Origin: Bacteroidales bacterium
GTDB taxonomy: Bacteria > Bacteroidota > Bacteroidia > Bacteroidales > UBA932
Reading direction: 5' to 3'
Length of the DNA stretch: 48,918 nt
Assembly: GCA_017469745.1 (NCBI GenBank)
Contig: JAFUFS010000031.1
Location: forward strand, 1 to 48,918
The number at the start of each line of letters is the position of its first letter. Positions within the stretch are counted from its first letter, which is position 1. Below the pieces are notes generated by a model. That model had not been told where the DNA came from, searched no databases, and saw only the letters and a list, made by a program, of their open reading frames with translations. Below are positions 17,793 through 25,042 of the stretch, one piece after another. A program made the translations under genes and the position numbers.

Positions 17793-19235
17793 ATGAAACG
17801 TTTTCTACTGATGTTGCAAGCCCTTGTCGTGGGCGTCGGCCTCACATGCGTGCAGGGTTGTTCGAGTGACCGGACAGATTCATTGAGGTTTGACAAAGAC
17901 AACTTCAATGTGATGCATCAAAGTGTCCGGACATCGGACGGAACCATTGATGTAGAGTACAAAGCGTTTCTGCACATCCCCTATGTGTCCCGTCCTCTGG
18001 ACACGGATTATCAGTCGCTGAGCATATTCGAACCTATCCTGGTTGGAGGAAAGCCTGTGGATGCAAGCAAGGTCCCCATCCTGTTTTCCAACCGCGTTGG
18101 AGGTTACATGCCCGTGAATGACAGCACTACTGAAGACGTCGGCGAACCTGGAGGAACTCAGCGTGAGTCCCTGGCCCTGGCAGCCGGAATGGTCGTCGTG
18201 GTCCCCGGTTGCAGGGGGAGGATAAATCAGACCGACGAAGGAGTCTATATCGGCAAGGCTCCCGCTGCCTTGGTGGATCTGAAGGCTGCCGTGCGATATC
18301 TTCGCCATAACAAGGGCGTAATTCCTGGTGACACGGAAAAGATCATATCCGTCGGATGCAGTGCCGGAGGGGCCATCTCTGCCGCGATAGCGGCGTCAGG
18401 CAACAGTCCGTTGTTTGAGCCGTACCTTAAAGAAATCGGTGCTGCCGATGAGCGGGATGACTTTTTTGCCGCCGGTGTGTTCTCACCTATCATGGACATC
18501 CAGCACGGAGACATGGCCTATGAATGGGAGCTCGGCGAGGTCCCTCTCACCAAGACGGGAAAGCTGGTGGACCAGGAACTGTCTGCTGAGCTCAAGGCGC
18601 TGTTCGTTGAATATGAAGCATCGTTGAATCTGCAGGGAATCAACGGCTTCGGCACCTTGACTGCAGATAACCTGGGAGACTATATCGCCACTTACTGGCT
18701 GAATCCAGCAGCTTCGCTCTACCTGAGCGGCCTGCCGGAAACTGAGCGTACAGAATACCTCAAGGACAAGGCTTGGCTTAATTGGGACGGGAACGCGGCG
18801 CACATGACAATGAAGGATTACAACTCCCATTATTCAGGTCGTTTCAAGGCTCTTCCGGCATTCGACAAGTTCGATCTTTCCGAGGCTGAGAACAGCCTCT
18901 TCGGGGACGCCTCACACAGTGGCCGTCACATGACGGAATTCTCAATCAGGCACACCGGTGAGGGAAGTATCGATCCGGATTTCCAACAGGTTATCGATAT
19001 GATGAATCCGCTCTATTATGTCGTGGACACCCTGAATCCTGGTGCTGCCAAGCATTGGTGGATCCGCCACGGAACCACTGAGAGCGGTATCTCGAGGGCA
19101 GCGATGGTGAATTTCTCCACTGCGCTTGCCGGTCATGGACTGGATGTGGATTCCAAACTGTTCTGGGAGGCCATGCACTGTGTCGACAAGGACCCGGAGG
19201 GCTTTGTCGCCTGGATCCAGGAGATCACGAAATAA
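17793..19235 (+). CDS. Tannase-like (subtype B) alpha/beta-hydrolase lipoprotein
   Basis: A lipoprotein of 480 residues: MKRFLLMLQALVVGVGL with a lipobox around CVQGC23. The whole body resembles the subtype B tannase of Lactobacillus plantarum (from memory): RVGGYMP, the nucleophile motif VGCSAGG with Ser190, NSPLFEPYLKEIGAADERDD, HGDMAYEWE, ALPAFDKFDL with Lys352, AENSLFGD with Glu366, and KHWWIRHG. Tannases hydrolyse galloyl esters. A His (462) is in place for the triad, but the expected catalytic Asp after WWIRHG aligns with Glu430, and a second galloyl-binding Asp aligns with Gly432. The substrate may therefore be another phenolic or carbohydrate ester. ATG at 17793 fits the signal peptide better than GTG at 17778. 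Confidence 0.75.
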   Translation: MKRFLLMLQALVVGVGLTCVQGCSSDRTDSLRFDKDNFNVMHQSVRTSDGTIDVEYKAFLHIPYVSRPLDTDYQSLSIFEPILVGGKPVDASKVPILFSNRVGGYMPVNDSTTEDVGEPGGTQRESLALAAGMVVVVPGCRGRINQTDEGVYIGKAPAALVDLKAAVRYLRHNKGVIPGDTEKIISVGCSAGGAISAAIAASGNSPLFEPYLKEIGAADERDDFFAAGVFSPIMDIQHGDMAYEWELGEVPLTKTGKLVDQELSAELKALFVEYEASLNLQGINGFGTLTADNLGDYIATYWLNPAASLYLSGLPETERTEYLKDKAWLNWDGNAAHMTMKDYNSHYSGRFKALPAFDKFDLSEAENSLFGDASHSGRHMTEFSIRHTGEGSIDPDFQQVIDMMNPLYYVVDTLNPGAAKHWWIRHGTTESGISRAAMVNFSTALAGHGLDVDSKLFWEAMHCVDKDPEGFVAWIQEITK

Positions 19236-19253
19236 CTCGGAGCAGATAAAACG

Positions 19254-19294
19254 AAACACCGCAAACGATCAGTACTGAATCATTTGCGGTGTTT
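19254..19294. terminator. Bidirectional terminator between the tannase-like gene and tRNA-Ser
   Basis: A 12-bp perfect stem (19254-19265 with 19283-19294) around a 17-base loop, with A and T runs on the two flanks. It can end transcription of the plus-strand esterase gene and of the minus-strand tRNA. Confidence 0.75.
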
Positions 19295-19298
19295 TCAG

Positions 19299-19386
19299 CG
19301 GAGAGAGCGAGATTCGAACTCGCGATACCCTTTTGGGGTACACACGCTTTCCAGGCGTGCCTCTTCAGCCACTCGAGCATCTCTCC
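19299..19386 (-). tRNA. tRNA-Ser (anticodon GGA)
   Basis: An 88-base class II tRNA on the minus strand. Acceptor stem GGAGAGA pairs with TCTCTCC, the anticodon loop CTGGAAA has GGA, the long variable arm is TACCC-CAAAA-GGGTA, and the T loop has GTTCGAATC. The discriminator is G and CCA is not encoded. The anticodon reads UCC and UCU serine codons. Confidence 0.95.
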
Positions 19387-19468
19387 AAGGTTCCAGCGGT
19401 CGCTGGGACTGCAAATATAAGAAAAAAATCCTATCTTGTGGTATATTTCAAAAAAAATGATCCCCTCC

Positions 19469-21406
19469 ATGAGATTTAACCATTTCTTCCCGGCTCTGTT
19501 CCTGATGCTGCTGTCCGCTTTGCCGGCAATGGCTGATGTGACCAGTTTCTATGTGTCTCCCGGTGGCAGTGACAGGTCTCCCGGAACTTCTTCAAAGCCA
19601 TGGAAGACTCTTGAATATGCCTTCGAAAGGATCCGGAGCTCTGAGGGGAACGTACGTCTCGTAGTCATGGACGGAGTTTATTATCCGTCCGCATCATTGA
19701 GCCTGAGAGGACTGAAAGGACGCTCCGTTTCAGTCGAGGCTGCTCCGGGGGCTTCTCCTACGGTCAGGGGAGACCGCAGGATACTGAAGTTCCGCAGGCA
19801 GGGAAAACTGCTGGCAGCAGATCTGAAGGGCTCCGGGATTGCTGACTTCGGTGGCGCTTGCGACAAGGGAAATCTGGTGGACCTGTACTGGAAGGGTAAA
19901 CGCCAACGCATTGCAAGTTATCCTGATAATGGTTTCATCGTATCCTCCGATGCTTTGGGAGAGACAGTGGTGGACGGGATCACCCGCAAGGAAGGTGTGT
20001 TCAGATATTCAGAAGACAGGGTTTCGACCTGGGCCGGCGAAAAGGATGCCTGGATCTATGGCTATTTCCGCTGGGACTGGAGGGACGAGTACCAGAAGGT
20101 GGCTTCCATCGACACTGCCGGGAAGGTCATCCGCCTGAACGAGCCCTGGCATAACTACGGCTACAAATCAGGCTTCAAGTTCCGCGGGGTCAATCTGCTC
20201 TGCGAGCTGGATTCTCCCGGAGAGTACTATGTCGACCGCGAAAAGGGTAAGCTTCTCTGGTTCCCTCCAGAGGATTATGTCCAGGGAGACGAGGTCTGCC
20301 TTTCTGTTTTTAGTGGGGAGTTCATGATGGAAGTGTCCGACTGTGAGAGTGTTACTGTCAAAGGACTCACTTTCGTCGGGGGTAGGACCAATGCCATCTT
20401 AGTCGAAGGTTCCAGGAATATCCTTCTGGATGGGATCGGAGCTTTCCGTTTCGGAGGAGATGCACTTCATGTAAGTTCTTCCGGGAATGTCCGGATAGAA
20501 GGCTGCAGATTCGGAACTCTGGGCCACACCGGGATGAAACTCTCCGGAGGGGACAGGCGTACGCTGAGTCCATCCGGTTATGTTGTCCACAACACCATAG
20601 TCCGGGACATTTCTCTTTTCCGCCACACCTATGAACCGGCGCTTATCTTCAGCGGATGCGGACTAAACGTTTCTCATTGCGAATTCTCCGGCTCATCTTC
20701 TTCCGCCATGCGCATCGAAGGGAATGATGTCGTTATCGAATACTGCTACTTCCATGATCTCGTCCAGGAAAGCGACGACCAGGGGGCGATCGACATCTTC
20801 TACAATTACGGCTACAGGGGGAATGTCATCCGATACAATCTCTGGGAAAACATCCGCGGAGGTTCGCTTCATGGCTCTGCAGGCGTGAGGTTCGATGACA
20901 TGATCTCCGGCCAGAAGGTCTACGGCAACATATTCAGGAATGTCGGAGGCGGCCATTTCGGCGGTGTGCAGATCCACGGCGGCAAGGATAATGTGGTGGA
21001 AGACAATCTTTTCTACAACTGCAACATCGGGGTCAGTTTCTCGCCCTGGGGCCAGGCTCATTGGGACGAGGCCTTGACGAGGGAGGAAGTGGTGAAGAGG
21101 TTGTATGAGGAGGTCGACATCGATTCTCCTCTCTACAAGGAACGTTATCCTGAACTTGCCCTTGACATCCACTCCAATGTGGACCGGAACATCATCAGGA
21201 ACAATCTGATGGTAGGCTGCAGGAGGATGTTCTACGACGAAAAGGGGCAGAACTGCATCATAAACAATTCCGCGCTCTCCACAGGGGAGGACGCGGAACT
21301 GTCAAAGCCTTTGGAATACTATCTTTCTCCTGAGGTCCTGGCCTCTTTCGGCCTTAAGCCGATTCCTTATAAGGAGATCGGGCCGGAAGGATCCAGGCTA
21401 TTCTGA
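19469..21406 (+). CDS. Right-handed beta-helix protein, GH141-like
   Basis: An exported protein (645 residues from this start) with signal peptide MRFNHFFPALFLMLLSALPAMA. It opens with FYVSPGGSDRSPGTSSKPWKTL, seen here in the usual place for DUF1565-type beta-helix enzymes, followed by an embedded domain with ELDSPGEYYVDREKGKLLWFPP (about residues 250-275) and then many short G-N-x-I/V coils of a parallel beta helix (about 295-600). This layout resembles GH141 and related carbohydrate-active beta-helix proteins; the exact activity is not certain. An ATG at 19457 would fit a TATATTTC box at 19442-19449. The 3' end overlaps the convergent aldo/keto reductase gene by nine bases. Confidence 0.75.
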   Translation: MRFNHFFPALFLMLLSALPAMADVTSFYVSPGGSDRSPGTSSKPWKTLEYAFERIRSSEGNVRLVVMDGVYYPSASLSLRGLKGRSVSVEAAPGASPTVRGDRRILKFRRQGKLLAADLKGSGIADFGGACDKGNLVDLYWKGKRQRIASYPDNGFIVSSDALGETVVDGITRKEGVFRYSEDRVSTWAGEKDAWIYGYFRWDWRDEYQKVASIDTAGKVIRLNEPWHNYGYKSGFKFRGVNLLCELDSPGEYYVDREKGKLLWFPPEDYVQGDEVCLSVFSGEFMMEVSDCESVTVKGLTFVGGRTNAILVEGSRNILLDGIGAFRFGGDALHVSSSGNVRIEGCRFGTLGHTGMKLSGGDRRTLSPSGYVVHNTIVRDISLFRHTYEPALIFSGCGLNVSHCEFSGSSSSAMRIEGNDVVIEYCYFHDLVQESDDQGAIDIFYNYGYRGNVIRYNLWENIRGGSLHGSAGVRFDDMISGQKVYGNIFRNVGGGHFGGVQIHGGKDNVVEDNLFYNCNIGVSFSPWGQAHWDEALTREEVVKRLYEEVDIDSPLYKERYPELALDIHSNVDRNIIRNNLMVGCRRMFYDEKGQNCIINNSALSTGEDAELSKPLEYYLSPEVLASFGLKPIPYKEIGPEGSRLF

Positions 21407-22804
21407 CGACAGGGTGTTCTGTTTCAGCTTTTCGACGTAATCGTCGATCCTGCGCAGCTGGCGCGGGATCTGGATGCTCTGCGGGCACTTGGGGATGCAC
21501 TGCTTGCAACCCACGCAATGGCTTGCCTGGCGGAGGGTCGGAATGGCCCTGTCGTAGCTTACAAGGTAGGCCCTGCGCAGTTTCTGGTAGTCTTCCTGCT
21601 CCTTGCTGCGAGGGAAATTCCCCTGGTTGACACTGTTGTTGTAATGCATGAATATTCCCGGAATGTCGATTCCATAAGGGCAGGGCATGCAGTACTTGCA
21701 GTCGTTGCAGTCAACTGTGGGGTAGTTGGCCATGATGTCCGAGATGTCGGTGTCGAGGAAGTACTTCTCGTCTTCGCTCAGAGGCTTGAAGTCCATGAAA
21801 GTCCTCAGGTTGTCCTGCAGGTGCTCCATGTAGACCATGCCGCTCAGGACGCACATGACCCTGGGATAGGATCCCACAAACCTGAATGCCCACGATGCAA
21901 GGGAGGCCTGGGGATCGCGCTCCTTAAGCCTGTTCACTACGTTCTCAGCGGGTTTGGCGAGACGTCCGCCCTGGAGAGGCTCCATGATCACGATAGGAAT
22001 TCCGCGCTTGTCAAGCTCCTGGTAGAGATATTCAGCATTGACGTTCCTGACTCCGTCGGCATGCTTCCAGTCGAAGTAGTTCATCTGGATCTGTACAAAG
22101 TCCCAGTGATACTTGTCATGGAGGGCCATCATCTCGTCGAAAGACTGCTTGTCACCGTGGAATGAGAGGCCAAGCTGGCGGATCTTGCCCTTCTCCCTTT
22201 CTCCGAGGAGGAAGTCGATCACTCCGTTGTCCTCGAAACGGGCCTTGAAAGCTTCTGCGCCGCCACGGCCGAGGGAGTGGAGGAGGTAGTAGTCGATGTA
22301 GTCCGTCTGGAGATTCTTGAAAGCATCGTTGTAGAGCTGCATGGCCACCTTGCGGTCATTGCTCTGGAAGTTGGACATCTTAGTGGCGATGAAGTAGGTG
22401 TTCCTGGGATGCCTTGCAAGGGCGATTCCGACAGCTCTTTCCGACTGGCCCTGTAGGTAGACGGGGGCAGTGTCGAAATAGTTGACACCATGAGCGAGGG
22501 CATAGTCGATCAGGTTGTTGACATTCTCCTGATCCACTATGTTCTTCCCGTTCTCGTCCTTCTTCATGGTGAACCTCATGCAGCCGTAGCCGAGAAGCGA
22601 GACTTTGTCTCCGTTGCCCGGATTGGTGCGGAGTTCCATCTTGCCGGTCTCGAGCGGATCCTTGCCGTCGTTGGCTGCGGCGCTGACCACAGTCTCGACC
22701 GTCTTCTTTGGGGCACAGGCACCTGCCATGGCAACTGCTCCGGCGATGGCTGCGCCTTCACCTGTCTTCTTGAGAAATTCTCTTCTGTCAATATTCTTCT
22801 TCAT
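21398..22804 (-). CDS. Exported aldo/keto reductase with two 4Fe-4S cluster motifs
   Basis: A 468-residue protein. Twin-arginine motif DRREFLKKTG at residues 6-15, a hydrophobic stretch and AGAC30 suggest Tat export, possibly as a lipoprotein. The aldo/keto reductase barrel (about 55-345) keeps the usual tetrad: Asp111, Tyr116, Lys142, His176. The C-terminal part has two ferredoxin-like motifs: C366-x2-C-x2-C-x2-CP and C430-x2-C-x2-C-x3-CP. The start was set at 22804 because the Tat motif begins there and it lies seven bases after the stop of the polyferredoxin gene, its probable electron partner. Members of this Fe-S reductase group are known in Bacteroidales, but their substrates are unknown. 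Confidence 0.85.
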   Translation of the reverse strand: MKKNIDRREFLKKTGEGAAIAGAVAMAGACAPKKTVETVVSAAANDGKDPLETGKMELRTNPGNGDKVSLLGYGCMRFTMKKDENGKNIVDQENVNNLIDYALAHGVNYFDTAPVYLQGQSERAVGIALARHPRNTYFIATKMSNFQSNDRKVAMQLYNDAFKNLQTDYIDYYLLHSLGRGGAEAFKARFEDNGVIDFLLGEREKGKIRQLGLSFHGDKQSFDEMMALHDKYHWDFVQIQMNYFDWKHADGVRNVNAEYLYQELDKRGIPIVIMEPLQGGRLAKPAENVVNRLKERDPQASLASWAFRFVGSYPRVMCVLSGMVYMEHLQDNLRTFMDFKPLSEDEKYFLDTDISDIMANYPTVDCNDCKYCMPCPYGIDIPGIFMHYNNSVNQGNFPRSKEQEDYQKLRRAYLVSYDRAIPTLRQASHCVGCKQCIPKCPQSIQIPRQLRRIDDYVEKLKQNTLSSE

Positions 22805-22811
22805 GGCGTAG

Positions 22812-24338
22812 TCAGGCTTTATGGTGGATCTGGTAACCGTTAACAATGATTGCGCTTATCGGACGGGCAGGGCAGAGATTCTCGCAAGCTCCGCAACCGA
22901 TGCACTTCTCTTCTTCGACTGAAGGGACCCTGACGGTCTTGCCGTCTTCGCGGACCTTCTTGACAAGCTGGATGGCTCCGGCAGGGCAGTGGCGGGCGCA
23001 GTTGCCGCACTCTTCGACCTCACCGTTGTCGACGAGGCAGAGCCAAGGCTGGATGGTGGCTGTACCTACCTTCCACTGGGTCTTTTCCTCCGGAGTAATC
23101 TTGAGGATGGCTCCGGCAGGGCAGACTTCAGAGCACTTGACGCACTCGGGGCGGCAGTAACCGCGTTCGAAGGACATCTCCGGCTGCATCAGGTGCATGA
23201 TGTCCTTGGAGGGCCTGAGGACGTCGTTGGGGCAGACCGAGACACAGAGCTGGCAGGCCGTGCAGTGCTTGTAGAACTGCTCCACGCTTTCGGATCCGAA
23301 AGGAGTGATGGCTACCGTGCGTTTGGGGGCCTTCTTGGGGATGATGTCTGCGAAACCGCCTTCGCCTTCGATCTTCACGGGTTCGTCTTCGGTTTCGGTC
23401 TGGGCACGGGCAGGGATGGCTGCTCCGCCAAGTGCGATTGCGCTTCCCACCAGGAATGCCCTGCGGCCTTTATCTGCTGATGCAGTCTCCGGAACGGCTG
23501 GCTGATCAGCTTTGCTGCCCCAGGCGAAACGATATTTCAGAGCACCGAACTTGCAATTGTCGATGCAGTTGAAGCAATCCACGCAGCGGCTGTAGTCGAT
23601 CTTCTTGCCGCCGTCGATGTCGATGCAGGCCGCCTTGCATTTCTTCTCGCAGAGGTGGCAGCTCTTGCACTTCGAAGCGTCGATGACGGGACGGAAGGCT
23701 GCGAAGCGGGAGAAGAAGCTCAGAGTCGTGCCGACCGGGCAGATAGTGTTGCAGTAAGTCCTTCCGTTCTTCCAAGCGAGGACAACGACTGCTACCAGGG
23801 TAACCAGGGCCACGATGAAGGTAGGAAGGCTCTTGAGCCAGACGTCCTTGGTGTAGAAGGCGTAGCTTTCATGCTTCTCGGCTATGGCTGCCAGGACGTT
23901 GTTGCCCCACTGCCAGACAGGGGAGAGCAGGTTCTGGACGATCCTGCCCCAGGCGCTGTAAGGTGCCAGGAGGGCCACCAGGGCGTTGAGCCCTGCGCTG
24001 AGGGCGATCACGAAGACCACCCAAACTCCGTAGCGAAGCCACTTGATCTCCTTTGAATAGGAATACTTACCCTTCTTGCCCTTTTTGCTGAGATTGGCCA
24101 CTCCGTCCTGGAAGACTCCCAGGGGGCAGATGACCGAGCAGTAGACCCTTCCGAAAAGGATGGTCAGCAGCAGGAGGGCGATGATCACGACCAGGTTCAG
24201 TGCCAGGACAGCCGGCAGGAACTGGATTTTGGCGAGCCAGCCGAGCCAATGGTGCAGCGTTCCGGAGAAGTCCAGGAACAGCAGGGTGATGGCTACGAAG
24301 CACAGAGTCGCCAGGATGACTCTTATTTTCTTAAGCAT
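22812..24338 (-). CDS. Membrane polyferredoxin, NapH-NapG-like fusion
   Basis: A 508-residue protein with two parts. Residues 1-290 resemble NapH: four or five membrane helices, two CxxxCP motifs (CSVICP 67-72, CNTICP 196-201) and two 4Fe-4S motifs (224-234, 252-262). A second signal-like segment follows (GRRAFLVGSAIALGGAA at 291-307, then ARAQ). Residues 320-508 resemble a NapG-type ferredoxin with four cluster motifs near 359-370, 395-406, 434-451 and 479-490; the third is irregular. Known NapG and NapH pass electrons from quinol to a periplasmic reductase. Here both are in one chain, next to an exported Fe-S aldo/keto reductase rather than nitrate reductase. It has its own promoter with a palindrome. 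Confidence 0.85.
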   Translation of the reverse strand: MLKKIRVILATLCFVAITLLFLDFSGTLHHWLGWLAKIQFLPAVLALNLVVIIALLLLTILFGRVYCSVICPLGVFQDGVANLSKKGKKGKYSYSKEIKWLRYGVWVVFVIALSAGLNALVALLAPYSAWGRIVQNLLSPVWQWGNNVLAAIAEKHESYAFYTKDVWLKSLPTFIVALVTLVAVVVLAWKNGRTYCNTICPVGTTLSFFSRFAAFRPVIDASKCKSCHLCEKKCKAACIDIDGGKKIDYSRCVDCFNCIDNCKFGALKYRFAWGSKADQPAVPETASADKGRRAFLVGSAIALGGAAIPARAQTETEDEPVKIEGEGGFADIIPKKAPKRTVAITPFGSESVEQFYKHCTACQLCVSVCPNDVLRPSKDIMHLMQPEMSFERGYCRPECVKCSEVCPAGAILKITPEEKTQWKVGTATIQPWLCLVDNGEVEECGNCARHCPAGAIQLVKKVREDGKTVRVPSVEEEKCIGCGACENLCPARPISAIIVNGYQIHHKA

Positions 24339-24351
24339 CTTGATGATTAGG

Positions 24352-24370
24352 TTTGTTCGATTCGAACAAA
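24352..24370. promoter_or_regulatory. Perfect 19-bp palindrome, candidate operator
   Basis: TTTGTTCGATTCGAACAAA has perfect 9-base arms around one central base. It overlaps the -7 box at 24367-24374 and the expected transcription start of the polyferredoxin-aldo/keto reductase operon, a typical place for a repressor site. The regulator is unknown. Confidence 0.6.
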
Positions 24371-24374
24371 TATA
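24367..24374 (-). promoter_or_regulatory. -7 promoter box (TATATTTG) of the polyferredoxin operon
   Basis: A perfect TAnnTTTG on the minus strand, 28 bases before the start at 24338. The nearest -33-like sequences are only ATTG at imperfect spacing. Confidence 0.5.
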
Positions 24375-24385
24375 ACTAAAAATGA

Positions 24386-25042
24386 TTAATCAATGATGAT
24401 CAATACCAAGGATTTGTGAGAAAACTTCAGTATTACTGAGTCTTCATCCGTCCTGTTGAGGGTGGCCGGCCACCAATTGTCGAAGACGACCGAGTCCGTC
24501 GGCCAGACGAGGCCTTTGGATTCAAGCTTGAGAGTGTTGTCCGGGCTGAACAGGGAGATCCTCCTGCCTTTGCCAATGAAGAGTTCGCAAGTGTCGGTGA
24601 CGGCGAAGGCCGTGGAGTAGTCGGAGACCATGTCGATTGAAGGGGACAGATTCATCCTGGCATATTCCATCAGCAGGCCGAGGTTGCCGATCGTGTGGTC
24701 CTCCCTCTTTCCGGTGGCTGCAATGAAATGGATGGTGTCCACTTCAGGATGGTGGTCGAGCACGTAGTGCAGGGCCTTTGTCTGATCGTTGTCGTCCTGT
24801 TCTTCAACCTTGACGAGGAGGTGTGAATATTCCTCAGCGAGTGCTGGACTCATCGAATCCATGTCGCCTACTACGGCGTCAGGTTCCCTCGTCCCGTCCT
24901 TGAATATCTTTTCGCGGTTCCGCAGAAAGGCTTTCAAGGCGTTGCCGTCGCAGCAGACGATCACGTCGGCACGGCGGATGAGTTCCCTCGGATATTCCTT
25001 CCTGGGGAAGTCGCCGCCGCCTATGATGACGGCCGTGCTCAT
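24386..25042 (-). CDS. thiN: Thiamine pyrophosphokinase
   Basis: A 218-residue cytoplasmic enzyme that makes thiamine diphosphate from thiamine and ATP. The N-terminal catalytic domain shows IIGGGDFP, VCCDGNAL, DAVVGDMDS, the DDNDQTKAL stretch and ATGKREDHTIGN. The C-terminal thiamine-binding beta domain covers about residues 140-218 (RRISLFSPDN, GLVWPTDSVVFDN). It overlaps the upstream LptF/G-Fmt fusion gene by four bases, so translation is probably coupled. Confidence 0.92.
   Translation of the reverse strand: MSTAVIIGGGDFPRKEYPRELIRRADVIVCCDGNALKAFLRNREKIFKDGTREPDAVVGDMDSMSPALAEEYSHLLVKVEEQDDNDQTKALHYVLDHHPEVDTIHFIAATGKREDHTIGNLGLLMEYARMNLSPSIDMVSDYSTAFAVTDTCELFIGKGRRISLFSPDNTLKLESKGLVWPTDSVVFDNWWPATLNRTDEDSVILKFSHKSLVLIIID

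Noticed and set aside
19254..19294. Inverted repeat next to tRNA-Ser as an attachment site
   Set aside because: It is a symmetrical hairpin with flanking A and T runs, best explained as a terminator; no integrase or duplicated tRNA end was found.
10091..21406. Polysaccharide utilisation locus
   Set aside because: Several carbohydrate-active genes are present, but there is no SusC/SusD pair, no hybrid two-component regulator and no anti-sigma/ECF pair.
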